Below are positions 1-8,219 of a stretch of 64,000 nt of DNA, piece after piece; the stretch's first letter is position 1, and the number at the start of each line of letters is the position of its first letter. The DNA lies in NCBI RefSeq assembly GCF_900115265.1, contig NZ_FOVU01000005.1, positions 62,001-126,000 on the forward strand, written 5' to 3'. The position numbers were made by a program, and so were the translations under genes. The notes beneath the pieces are model-generated. The model saw only the letters and a list, made by a program, of their open reading frames with translations. It made no database searches and was not told the DNA's origin. Origin of the DNA: Bradyrhizobium sp. Ghvi. GTDB lineage: Bacteria; Pseudomonadota; Alphaproteobacteria; Rhizobiales; Xanthobacteraceae.

Positions 1-1
1 C

Positions 2-1189
2 GGGGAGCAATCGAGCGGGACGTTTCTTGCGTTACCCGGGGAAACCGATGAGCTCAAGAAGCGATCGCGAGCCCGGGTGATTAGCGTAACCGAGCTTCCG
101 CCTGTCGATAACCCGACTCTGCGCAGTTCCTTCTTCGAGAAAAACGATCGTCCAAAAGCGTTTCATCGCGGCGAGATCGAAATCGCATTTCCGATTGACA
201 ATGTAGGCTTCAATATCCCGACGCTCTTGGCGACCATTGCGGGAAATCTGTTCGAACTCGGCGAAACGACGGGCCTCCGGCTCCTCGACATCGAGATGCC
301 CGTCAGCTACGCCGCTGGCTTTCCTGGTCCGAAGTTCGGTGTCGACGGGACCCGACGTTTGGCCGGAGTTATTGATCGGCCATTGATCGGTACGATCCTG
401 AAACCCAGTATTGGTATGTCTCCGTCTGAGACCGCCGTGCTCGTCGATAAGATTTGCGAGGCCGGCATAGACTTCCTCAAGGACGACGAACTGATTGCGG
501 ATCCGCCGTATGCGCCCTTTGAAGAGCGTTTGAAGGCTGTGTTCCCCGTCATCGAAAAGCATGCCGATCGCTTGGGTCGAAAGCCGATGTACGCAATCAA
601 CATCAGTGGCTCGATCGACGACATGCGACGTCGCCACGACCTGGTGCTGGAAGCCGGCGGCACGTGCGTGATGGTGAGTGTCAACTGGTGCGGTTTTTCG
701 GCAATTGAACATCTGCGAACGTACACTGATCTACCGATCCACGGTCACCGCAACGGCTGGGGCCTGTTTACACGTCACCCATGGCTCGGCTTCGACTTTG
801 CCGCGTTTCAAAAGCTATGGCGCCTGACCGGTGTCGATCATCTGCATGTCAACGGCCTGAGGAGCAAATTCTGGGAGCCGGATGATTCGGTCATTGCTTC
901 GGCCAGGTCTTGTCTGGCGGCCTTTTCAGGCGTCAAGCCGATGATGCCAGTCTTCTCGTCGGGGCAATGGGCAGGACAAGCCGGTGACACGTTTGCGCGG
1001 CTTGGAAGCATCGATCTGATGCATTTGGCAGGAGGTGGCATCATGGGCCATCCAGGTGGGATTGCTGACGGTGTCATGAGCCTGCGCGAGGCTTGGGAAG
1101 CCGCTGTTCAAGGCGTGCCAGTAACAGAATACGCCAAATCCCATCGGCCATTGCAGCTCGCTATCTCCAAGTTCGGAGGCGCGTCGTGA
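2..1189 (+). CDS. RuBisCO-like protein (form IV type), 5' end outside window
   Basis: The reading frame is open from the first bases, and the residues before the GTG at 77 (reading EQSSGTF, PGETDEL, ARV) look like a RuBisCO-like N-terminus, so the gene starts upstream of the window. 396 codons are visible. Catalytic positions of the RuBisCO fold are recognisable: TILKPS (Lys175 equivalent), FLKDDE near base 479 (carbamylated Lys201, Asp203, Glu204), HGHR (His294/Arg295), HLHVNG followed by a Lys seven residues after the His (loop-6 Lys334), SSGQ (Ser379) and GGGIMGHPGG (phosphate site). It is followed at once by a DUF1537 kinase. In the D-apionate pathways that pairing belongs to 3-oxo-isoapionate-4-phosphate decarboxylase (OiaX) or the transcarboxylase/hydrolase (OiaT, giving 3-phosphoglycerate and glycolate). 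Nearby glycolate oxidase genes favour the OiaT reaction. It is not a carboxylating RuBisCO: there is no small subunit or phosphoribulokinase here. The family is certain; the exact reaction is inferred. Confidence 0.88.
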   Translation, partial: GEQSSGTFLALPGETDELKKRSRARVISVTELPPVDNPTLRSSFFEKNDRPKAFHRGEIEIAFPIDNVGFNIPTLLATIAGNLFELGETTGLRLLDIEMPVSYAAGFPGPKFGVDGTRRLAGVIDRPLIGTILKPSIGMSPSETAVLVDKICEAGIDFLKDDELIADPPYAPFEERLKAVFPVIEKHADRLGRKPMYAINISGSIDDMRRRHDLVLEAGGTCVMVSVNWCGFSAIEHLRTYTDLPIHGHRNGWGLFTRHPWLGFDFAAFQKLWRLTGVDHLHVNGLRSKFWEPDDSVIASARSCLAAFSGVKPMMPVFSSGQWAGQAGDTFARLGSIDLMHLAGGGIMGHPGGIADGVMSLREAWEAAVQGVPVTEYAKSHRPLQLAISKFGGAS

Positions 1190-2574
1190 CGCAAGGTCGA
1201 TATCGGCTTGCCTTCTACGGCGACGATTTCACAGGATCGACTGACGCCCTTGAGGCCGTGGCCTTCGCCGGGCTGCGTGCGGCACTGTTTCTACGTCCCC
1301 CGACGCCAGACGTCTTGAAGCATTTCGGCGACCTAGAGGTTGTCGGCCTCGCGGGAGTGAGCCGCGGCATGTCTTCCGCCGAGATGACTGAGCACCTGCC
1401 GGGAGATTTCCGATACCTTGCATCGCTCGGAGCACCAATTGTGCACTACAAGGTGTGCTCAACTTTCGACAGCTCGCCCGAGATCGGCAGCATCGGCCGG
1501 GTGATCGAGATCGCGAAGTCCGTGTTCCGTAACGATCCGATCTCGATCGTCGGCGGAACGCCTTCGCTGCAACGATACTGCCTCTTCGGCAATCTATTTG
1601 CCCGATCCGGGACGGATGGGAACATCTACAGGATCGACCGCCACCCGATCATGAGCGTTCATCCCGTGACGCCGATGAACGAAAGCGATCTGGCCGTCCA
1701 TATCGGGCGGCAGGCAGCACTCAAGATTGAAAAGCTCACGTTGCCCTTCCTTGATCAGGATTATGCGAGGGCCGCCGACCGGTTCGCAGAGCTGACGAAA
1801 TCTGCGCCTGATGCGATATTGCTGGATTCCGCGAATGCGTCGCAACTTACACAGGTCGGCCGACTGATCGCCGATCGCGCGGCCGGGAATCGAAGCGCAT
1901 TTGTGGTCGGCCCGTCGGGTGTGGAATATGCTTTGATGCAATGGTGGCGTGAGGCCGGGATCATTCCTCCGCCGTCTGAAAACTATGGTAACCCGTCCCC
2001 GGTTGACCAAGTGCTTGCCGTGTCCGGCAGTGCTTCCTCGCTGACGGCCCTGCAGATCGGCGCAGCCGTACGGGCCGGTTTTGCCGAAGTTCCTCTTGAT
2101 GCAGCCGACTTGCTTGATCCCGACAAGCATGGCGCCATCGCGACCCAAGTCGTCCGAAGCGCCACTTCTCTTCTGAAGGAAGGGCGTAGCGTCATATTGC
2201 ATACGGCCCGCGGTCCGGATGATCCGCGGATCGGAAAGATGATCGAGAAGCTCGTCGGGGGCGGAATGTCTCGCGAGCTCGCCAAGCATGAAGGCGGCCG
2301 TAATCTCGGCCGGAAGCTCGGACAACTCGTCAGTGACATCCTCGATGTGGTACCTTTGAAGAGATTGCTGCTGTCCGGCGGTGACACGTCGAGCCAGGTC
2401 GCCCAGCTACTGGACATAGACGCCCTCGAAATTGCGGCCCGCGTAAGTCCAGGCGTTCCGCTCTGCAGAGCCAGAGCGACACGCGGGCAGTTGGACGGAC
2501 TTCAGATAGCGTTCAAAGGCGGTCAACTCGGCGAAGAAAAGTTCTTCGAACACGGGTGGCTAGGCAAAGTCTAA
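1186..2574 (+). CDS. DUF1537-family four-carbon/branched acid-sugar kinase (3-oxo-isoapionate kinase-like)
   Basis: ATP-dependent kinase of a keto acid sugar, 462 aa, within the usual size for the family. The chosen GTG overlaps the upstream TGA by 4 bases (GTGA), showing translational coupling. The frame is open further upstream but that part has no family similarity. The N-terminal substrate domain has GDDFTGSTDALE at residues 11-22 and a KVCSTFDSSPEIGSIG segment near residue 95. The C-terminal nucleotide domain has LLSGGDTSSQ near residue 395. Related enzymes are 3-oxo-tetronate kinase (OtnK) and 3-oxo-isoapionate kinase (OiaK). The overlap with a RuBisCO-like gene favours OiaK, whose phosphorylated product is the substrate of the RuBisCO-like partner. 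An OtnK role cannot be excluded, because LtnD and OtnC homologues lie at 38.7 and 55.6 kb and no other DUF1537 kinase is present in the window. Confidence 0.87.
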   Translation: MTQGRYRLAFYGDDFTGSTDALEAVAFAGLRAALFLRPPTPDVLKHFGDLEVVGLAGVSRGMSSAEMTEHLPGDFRYLASLGAPIVHYKVCSTFDSSPEIGSIGRVIEIAKSVFRNDPISIVGGTPSLQRYCLFGNLFARSGTDGNIYRIDRHPIMSVHPVTPMNESDLAVHIGRQAALKIEKLTLPFLDQDYARAADRFAELTKSAPDAILLDSANASQLTQVGRLIADRAAGNRSAFVVGPSGVEYALMQWWREAGIIPPPSENYGNPSPVDQVLAVSGSASSLTALQIGAAVRAGFAEVPLDAADLLDPDKHGAIATQVVRSATSLLKEGRSVILHTARGPDDPRIGKMIEKLVGGGMSRELAKHEGGRNLGRKLGQLVSDILDVVPLKRLLLSGGDTSSQVAQLLDIDALEIAARVSPGVPLCRARATRGQLDGLQIAFKGGQLGEEKFFEHGWLGKV

Positions 2575-2598
2575 CAAAAGCGAAACAGGGAAGATGCC

Positions 2599-4536
2599 GT
2601 GAGTGTCCCATCGATGCCCTCGGGCGGCGTGGTTACGCACGATGGTGCGAGCGACGCCATGTCGTGCGCGGCTCTGCCGAAAGCCGTGGAGAACTCAAGC
2701 AAGAACGTTGCGCTAGCCGCTGCGGACGGCGTCGACCGAGTGATCGGTCGACTGCTCGAGGTGTGCGTCTCCATACTCCTCGCCGCCGAGATCCTGCTGC
2801 TGTTTGCCGGAGTTCTGGCGCGCTACGTCTTTCTCAAGCCGATCATTTGGTCGGACGAACTCGCGTCCATGCTGTTTCTCTGGCTCGTGATGCTGGGCTC
2901 TGCCATCGCGTTGCGACGCGGCGAGCACATGCGGATGACGGCCCTGTTCGCTTTCGTATCGCCGCGGATGCGAGCGCAACTCGACGCAATCTCATTGGCG
3001 GCCTCGCTCGGACTGGTCGTCCTGCTATTCCCAGCCACGCTTGAGTACGCCATCGAGGAAGCGATCGTCAGAACTCCGGCGATGGACCTCTCCAATGCGT
3101 GGCGCGCCACCGCTGCACCCGTTGGCTTCGGGTTGATGGGCATATTTGCACTGCTTCGGCTCGTTCGCCTCGCTGATACGAGACTGATCTTTTCTTCGCT
3201 CGGCACAGTCGCGCTCATTGTGGGCCTGTTTTGGTTGCTCCAGCCGCTCTTTGGGCCGCTTGGCAACATCAATCTTGTCATCTTTTTCGTCGTGGTGGTG
3301 GCGTGCGCCGTATTCACCGGCGTGCCGATCGCCTTTTCGTTCGGCCTGGCGACGTTCGGCTATCTCATGCTCACCACGAGGACGCCGCCGCTCATCATCG
3401 TGGGCCGCATTGACGAGGGCGTCAGCCATCTGATCCTACTTTCGGTTCCTCTGTTTGTATTCCTCGGCCAGCTCATCGAAATGACAGGCATGGCACGGGC
3501 CATGGTTGCTTTCCTTGCCAGCCTGTTGGGTCATGTGCGTGGCGGACTATTGTACGTCCTCGTCGGAGCGATGTACCTCGTATCCGGCATCTCGGGATCT
3601 AAAGCTGCGGACATGGCGGCGGTTGCGCCTGTTCTTTTCCCCGAGATGAAGCGCCGCGGCGCCAAGGAGGGAGACCTTGTCGCGTTGCTCGCGGCAACAG
3701 GCGCCCAGACCGAGACAATTCCCCCCAGCATCGTCCTTATCACGATCGGGTCGGTTACGGGTGTCTCGATCGCGGCCTTGTTCACCGGAGGCCTGCTACC
3801 TGGCGTCATCCTGGCGATCACGCTCTGTTGCGTCATCGCGTGGAGGTACCGCAACGAGGACCGCAGCCTCGCCCGTCGTGCCTCCGCCAAGGAGATCGGC
3901 AAGACATTTTTGGTCGCCGTGCCGGCAATCGCACTGCCGTTCGTCATTCGCTCTGCGGTCATCGAAGGCGTGGCGACCGCGACCGAGGTGTCCACGATCG
4001 GCATATTCTATGCGCTCGTCGTCGGAGCTCTGTTCTACAGGCAATTCGACTGGCGGCGTATTAAGCCTATGCTCGTCGAGACCGCCAGCTTGTCCGGCGC
4101 AATTCTGTTCATCATCGGCACCGCGACGTCGATGGCATGGAGTTTGACGCAATCGGGATTCTCGCGCTCGCTCGCCGTGGCGATGAAGCAGCTGCCAGGC
4201 GGGTCAATGAGTTTCATGGCGGTGTCCATCGTGGCCTTCGTCGTACTGGGCAGTGTGCTCGAGGGCATTCCCGCGATCGTTCTCTTCGGGCCGCTGCTTT
4301 TTCCGATCGCTCAAGCGCTCGGAATCGATCTCGTGCACTATTCGATGGTCGTCATATTGGCGATGGGCGTCGGGTTGTTCGCACCGCCATTCGGCGTTGG
4401 CTACTACGCAGCTTGCGCGATCAGCAGGGTAAGCCCGGACGCTGGAATGAGACCCATCGTGGGCTACATGGCGGCCCTGTTGATCGGGCTCGCGATCGTG
4501 GCGCTCGTCCCGTGGATATCGACGGGATTCCTGTAG
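2599..4536 (+). CDS. TRAP transporter, fused small (DctQ) and large (DctM) permease
   Basis: 645 aa membrane protein of a tripartite ATP-independent periplasmic importer driven by an ion gradient. Residues about 45-190 are the four-helix DctQ part (WSDELASMLF, LGSAIALRRGEHMRMTAL). Residues about 200-640 are the DctM part, with NLVIFFVVVVACAVFTGVP, SGSKAADMAAVAP, GAQTETIPPS and a C-terminal PPFGVGYYAAC segment. The fusion is a known TRAP architecture. The GTG start follows a weak AGGGAAG; an ATG five codons later (2614) is the alternative. It sits between the acid-sugar kinase and its own binding protein, so the imported acid is probably the pathway substrate. A close paralogue is at 41615-43474. 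Confidence 0.93.
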   Translation: MSVPSMPSGGVVTHDGASDAMSCAALPKAVENSSKNVALAAADGVDRVIGRLLEVCVSILLAAEILLLFAGVLARYVFLKPIIWSDELASMLFLWLVMLGSAIALRRGEHMRMTALFAFVSPRMRAQLDAISLAASLGLVVLLFPATLEYAIEEAIVRTPAMDLSNAWRATAAPVGFGLMGIFALLRLVRLADTRLIFSSLGTVALIVGLFWLLQPLFGPLGNINLVIFFVVVVACAVFTGVPIAFSFGLATFGYLMLTTRTPPLIIVGRIDEGVSHLILLSVPLFVFLGQLIEMTGMARAMVAFLASLLGHVRGGLLYVLVGAMYLVSGISGSKAADMAAVAPVLFPEMKRRGAKEGDLVALLAATGAQTETIPPSIVLITIGSVTGVSIAALFTGGLLPGVILAITLCCVIAWRYRNEDRSLARRASAKEIGKTFLVAVPAIALPFVIRSAVIEGVATATEVSTIGIFYALVVGALFYRQFDWRRIKPMLVETASLSGAILFIIGTATSMAWSLTQSGFSRSLAVAMKQLPGGSMSFMAVSIVAFVVLGSVLEGIPAIVLFGPLLFPIAQALGIDLVHYSMVVILAMGVGLFAPPFGVGYYAACAISRVSPDAGMRPIVGYMAALLIGLAIVALVPWISTGFL

Positions 4537-4584
4537 GCGCTGATGCCCACACCATAAGAGTACAAACCACGTAGGAGGGAAGCG

Positions 4585-5613
4585 ATGAAACGGACTTTCA
4601 ATCGCAGAACGTTTCTTCAGGGGACCACGGCAGCAGCTCTGGCCGTTGGGGTTGGATATCCTATTAAAAGCGTTCGGGCGGCCGCGGAGTTCCGCCTTCG
4701 CTGGGGTTTCAATCTCGCCGAGTCTCATCCGATTACGGCGCGCGCCAGAGAGGCGGCTGAGCGCGTACTGACGGAAACGAAGGGACGGGTGGAAATCAAC
4801 GTGTTTCCCAACAACCAGCTCGGCGGCGACACCGACATGCTGTCGCAACTGCGCGCCGGCGGGCTCGATCTGTTCCTCAATTCCGGGATCAATGTTCTCT
4901 CGACGATCGTCCCGTCGGCATCGATTTACGGATTGGGGTTTATCTTCCCCGACTATGATGCCGTCTGGAAGGCGATGGACGGAGAGCTCGGTGATGCGTT
5001 GCGGCTTGCTATCGGAAAAGCGAACCTCGTACCCGTGGGCAAGATGTGGGATAACGGATTCCGCAACATCACCACAAGCACAAAGCAGATCAACACCCCC
5101 GCCGATCTGAAGGGCGTCAAGATCCGCGTGCCGGTCGGCGCGCTCTGGACGTCGATGTTCCAGGCCTTTGGTGCCGCACCGACAACGATCAACTACAGCG
5201 AACTGTATTCCGCGCTGCAGACCAAGATCGTCGACGGTCAGGAAAATTCGTTGGCGAATATCTTCACCGCGAATCTGTTCGAAGTGCAGAAATACTGCGC
5301 TTTAACCGGCCACATGTGGGACGCCTTCTTCTGCGTCGCAAATAAGCGGAACTGGGACGCTATTCCCGAGGATCTCCGCAAGATCATCGCTACTGCAATC
5401 AATGATGCCGCGATGGCTGAGAGAAAGGATATGGCAACGCTCGCGACATCCCTACGTGGAGATCTGTCAAAGAAGGGCCTCATATTCAACGAGCCGGATG
5501 TTGCGGCCTTCCGGGATGCGCTTCGCACTGCGGGATTCTACAAGGAATGGCGTGCAAAGTACGGCGAGGAACTGTGGACGACGCTTGAGCGCACCGCCGG
5601 AAAGTTAACCTGA
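4585..5613 (+). CDS. TRAP transporter periplasmic binding protein, DctP family
   Basis: 342 aa solute receptor delivering an organic acid to the DctQM permease encoded just upstream. The N-terminus (NRRTFLQG, then an Ala-rich hydrophobic stretch ending near SVRAA) is a signal peptide with a twin-arginine motif, so export may be by Tat. The DctP signature is visible: NVFPNNQLGGDTDML, then ADLKGVKIRVPVGALW at about residues 172-187, whose Arg normally clamps the substrate carboxylate, and NYSELYSALQTKIVDGQEN. The ATG is preceded by TAGGAGGG. The position within the RuBisCO-like/kinase operon suggests a sugar-acid ligand. It is paralogous to the binding protein at 40594-41607. Confidence 0.94.
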   Translation: MKRTFNRRTFLQGTTAAALAVGVGYPIKSVRAAAEFRLRWGFNLAESHPITARAREAAERVLTETKGRVEINVFPNNQLGGDTDMLSQLRAGGLDLFLNSGINVLSTIVPSASIYGLGFIFPDYDAVWKAMDGELGDALRLAIGKANLVPVGKMWDNGFRNITTSTKQINTPADLKGVKIRVPVGALWTSMFQAFGAAPTTINYSELYSALQTKIVDGQENSLANIFTANLFEVQKYCALTGHMWDAFFCVANKRNWDAIPEDLRKIIATAINDAAMAERKDMATLATSLRGDLSKKGLIFNEPDVAAFRDALRTAGFYKEWRAKYGEELWTTLERTAGKLT

Positions 5614-5639
5614 GACGACGAAGCTGGAGTTAGATCGAT

Positions 5640-6425
5640 ATGAGATTGAACAATAAGGTGGCGCTCGTCACCGGTGGCGCGCGCGGTATCGGCTTCGCGA
5701 TTTCCAAGGCGTTGGCGCGAGAAGGGGCTCGCATTGTCATCGCGGACCTCAACGTGGATGGCGCGAAGACATCGGCGTTGATGCTCGAGAACGCAAGTCG
5801 CGAGCATCTCGGCTTGAGGGTGGATGTAGCGAACCAGGAGTCTGTGACCGAGTTGTTGGATGAAATCGTCCAGCAGTGCGGCGGATTGGACATTCTGATC
5901 AACAATGCCGGCATCGGTGGCAATACGCCCTTCCTCGATATCAAGCTCGAGGATTGGCAACGAATGATCTCGATCAATTTGACGGGTGCATTCATCGTAG
6001 CGCAGGCGGTTGCGCGCCAGATGGTCAATCAGGGCCGCGGCGGAAAGATCATCAACATTGCTTCGCTTTCGGGACAGCGCGGTGGAAACGGACGAGGCGC
6101 ATATGGCGCCGCCAAAGCCGGGCTGGAGTTGCTCACGAAGGTTATGGCGGTCGAGCTCGCGCAGCACCGGATCAATGTCAACAACATTGCTCCAGGAGCG
6201 ATCGAAACCGATATGGCCAAGACGGCACACGACCCGGCGACGCGGAAAGCCTATGAATATCTCATCCCAATGAGCCGCTATGGGCTTCCGGAGGAAATTG
6301 CCGATGCCGCGGTTTTCCTGTCGTCGGACGAGAGCCGATACGTTCACGGCCACACATTGAACGTCGACGGAGGATTCCGGGAGGCCGGCTTGATGTTCGG
6401 GCCTGACAAGACACCTCCGCGATAG
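5640..6425 (+). CDS. SDR-family NAD(P)-dependent oxidoreductase
   Basis: 261 aa classical short-chain dehydrogenase. TGGARGIG at residues 11-18 is the dinucleotide-binding turn, NNAGIGG follows near residue 89, and the active site is Ser (SLSGQRG) plus YGAAKAG (Tyr-x-x-x-Lys) near residue 156. The end has the usual GHTLNVDGG. It begins 26 bases after the TRAP receptor gene with GGAG in front of the ATG, so it belongs to the same operon. It probably oxidises a hydroxyl of the imported acid to the keto acid taken by the DUF1537 kinase; that substrate link is inferred from position only. Confidence 0.88.
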   Translation: MRLNNKVALVTGGARGIGFAISKALAREGARIVIADLNVDGAKTSALMLENASREHLGLRVDVANQESVTELLDEIVQQCGGLDILINNAGIGGNTPFLDIKLEDWQRMISINLTGAFIVAQAVARQMVNQGRGGKIINIASLSGQRGGNGRGAYGAAKAGLELLTKVMAVELAQHRINVNNIAPGAIETDMAKTAHDPATRKAYEYLIPMSRYGLPEEIADAAVFLSSDESRYVHGHTLNVDGGFREAGLMFGPDKTPPR

Positions 6426-6499
6426 CCGGAGATTGACACACATTGAGGAACCGCTTCGTCCGGGAGCGGTCCTGATTGGCCGATGGAGAGATTACTGAC

Positions 6500-7915
6500 G
6501 TGCGCCGAAATCGCCGAGCAAAGATAGTAGCGACCGTTGGACCGGCATGCTGCGAACCAGAGATGCTTCGAAAGTTGTTCGAGGCCGGGGTCGATACGTT
6601 TCGTCTCAACTTCAGCCACGGTGCGAAGCAGGACCATGCCAAGGTTCACGCCGCGATCCGAGATCTGGAGATCGAGATGGGCAGGCCGATCGGTATTCTG
6701 CTCGACCTCCAGGGACCCAAGATTCGTATCGGTACGTTGCGCGAAGGGAGCCTGACGCTGGTGGCGGGCGAGACCGTCCGGTTCGTTCAGGAAGGCACCG
6801 AAGGTGATCGGGATGCGATCCCATTGCCGCATCCGGAGGTGTTTGCGGCGGCAGCGCCGGGGCACGATCTATTGATCGACGATGGACGGCTGCGAGTTCG
6901 CGTCAAATCGCTCGACCGCGAGAGCCTTGAAGCCGAGGTGATCATCGGCGGAAAGCTCTCCAACCACAAAGGAGTTAACCTGCCGGGGACGATCCTCGAT
7001 CTGTCGCCACTTACTCCGAAAGACCGTGGAGACCTCGATTTCGGTCTTCGACTGGGCGTCGATTGGGTGGCGCTATCGTTCGTGCAACGGCCGGGAGATC
7101 TCATTGAGGCGAGGGGACTGATCGGGGATCGGGCAGGCCTCGTCGCGAAGATCGAGAAGCCGGCGGCCCTCGATCGAATTGATGACATCATTAGTCTGTC
7201 CGACGCGGTCATGGTGGCGCGAGGCGATCTTGGCGTCGAGATTCCTCATCAAGACGTTCCTGGCCGACAAAAGGAATTGGTACGGGCCTGTCGATTGGCA
7301 GTAAAGCCGGTAATCGTGGCCACGCAGATGCTCGACTCCATGGTCGCTTCGCCGACGCCGACCCGCGCGGAGGCGTCGGATGTAGCGACGGCCATCTACG
7401 ATGGAGCCGACGCGGTAATGCTGTCCGCGGAGTCTGCCGTAGGCCGCTACCCGCGTGAAGCAGTGGAGATGATGGACAGCATTATCCGCAGCACAGAACG
7501 TCACAAGATGTATCGTTCTATCGTCGATGCTTTGCGCCCGGAGGAGGAGCAGACGGCCCCTCACGCGGTGGCCGCGGCGGCTGCGGGATTAGCATCTGCG
7601 ATCCATGCCTCTGCGATCGTCGTCTACACATCTGGAGGCACGACCGCAGCTCGCATTGCCCGTCGCCGTCCGGATGTGCCTGTTCTTGCAGTGACTCCAA
7701 GTATGGACACTGCGCGCCGGCTTTGCTTGCTCTGGGGTACGCACAGTGTGTCGTCAACCGACGTGAACGACTACGAGGAGATGGTGTCTCGGGCCGTCTC
7801 TACCGCGGTCGGCGAAAAGTTCGCTGAAAGCATGGACACGGTAGTGATCGTCGCGGGAATCCCATTCGCGCAGGCCGGTACCACGAACAACATCCGCGTC
7901 ATGACGGTGCCTTGA
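6500..7915 (+). CDS. pyk: Pyruvate kinase
   Basis: Cytosolic glycolytic enzyme making pyruvate and ATP from phosphoenolpyruvate; 471 aa from the GTG chosen here (MRRNRRAKIVATVGPA), the usual family N-terminus, with ATGGAGAG about 10 bases upstream. A TTG at 6476 would add eight residues and also has a GGAG. Signatures: RLNFSHG for the nucleotide site, DLQGPKIRIG, the active-site segment KIEKPAALDRIDD, MVARGDLGVEIP, and ATQMLDSM followed by PTPTRAEASDVA. The C-terminal regulatory domain is present, so the protein is full length. An accessory pyk in a sugar-acid operon suits a pathway that feeds in at 3-phosphoglycerate; the organism presumably has another copy elsewhere. Confidence 0.93.
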   Translation: MRRNRRAKIVATVGPACCEPEMLRKLFEAGVDTFRLNFSHGAKQDHAKVHAAIRDLEIEMGRPIGILLDLQGPKIRIGTLREGSLTLVAGETVRFVQEGTEGDRDAIPLPHPEVFAAAAPGHDLLIDDGRLRVRVKSLDRESLEAEVIIGGKLSNHKGVNLPGTILDLSPLTPKDRGDLDFGLRLGVDWVALSFVQRPGDLIEARGLIGDRAGLVAKIEKPAALDRIDDIISLSDAVMVARGDLGVEIPHQDVPGRQKELVRACRLAVKPVIVATQMLDSMVASPTPTRAEASDVATAIYDGADAVMLSAESAVGRYPREAVEMMDSIIRSTERHKMYRSIVDALRPEEEQTAPHAVAAAAAGLASAIHASAIVVYTSGGTTAARIARRRPDVPVLAVTPSMDTARRLCLLWGTHSVSSTDVNDYEEMVSRAVSTAVGEKFAESMDTVVIVAGIPFAQAGTTNNIRVMTVP

Positions 7916-8219
7916 GCTTCTGTAAGCTTAACGCACATCGCCGTTACAACTGGTCGTTGGCAATTATCCACTCTCATCGCGCCTAGTGGCGGCTTCTACG
8001 CTTCGCAGACTAAGAGGCATGCCAAGGAAAAAGAGTTGGAAGCTGGCGCGCTGCTACGCGTCAATTAGATGCGTGGTCGCTCGCATCTGACCAGCGCATT
8101 TACTCGCTCTCATGGCGGGTAGTCGGGGAAACGAGGGATGCTACCTAACCTGAAAACCGCGGATCTGGTCTGGCTGGTGGCACAAGGCCCATTCTGCCGG
8201 GCGGAGTGAAGGAAGAGCC
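7916..8219 (+). other. Intergenic region before glcD
   Basis: No gene is supported here. It separates the pyk operon from the glycolate oxidase genes and probably carries their promoter. Two similar stretches, at about 7962-7992 and 8097-8125, share the core CTCTCATNGCG-N2-TAGT and form an imperfect direct repeat, possibly a regulatory site. Confidence 0.4.

Noticed and set aside
1093-1185. Extension of the DUF1537 kinase gene upstream of the GTG at 1186
   Set aside because: It would overlap the RuBisCO-like gene by nearly 100 bases and its residues do not match the kinase N-terminus.
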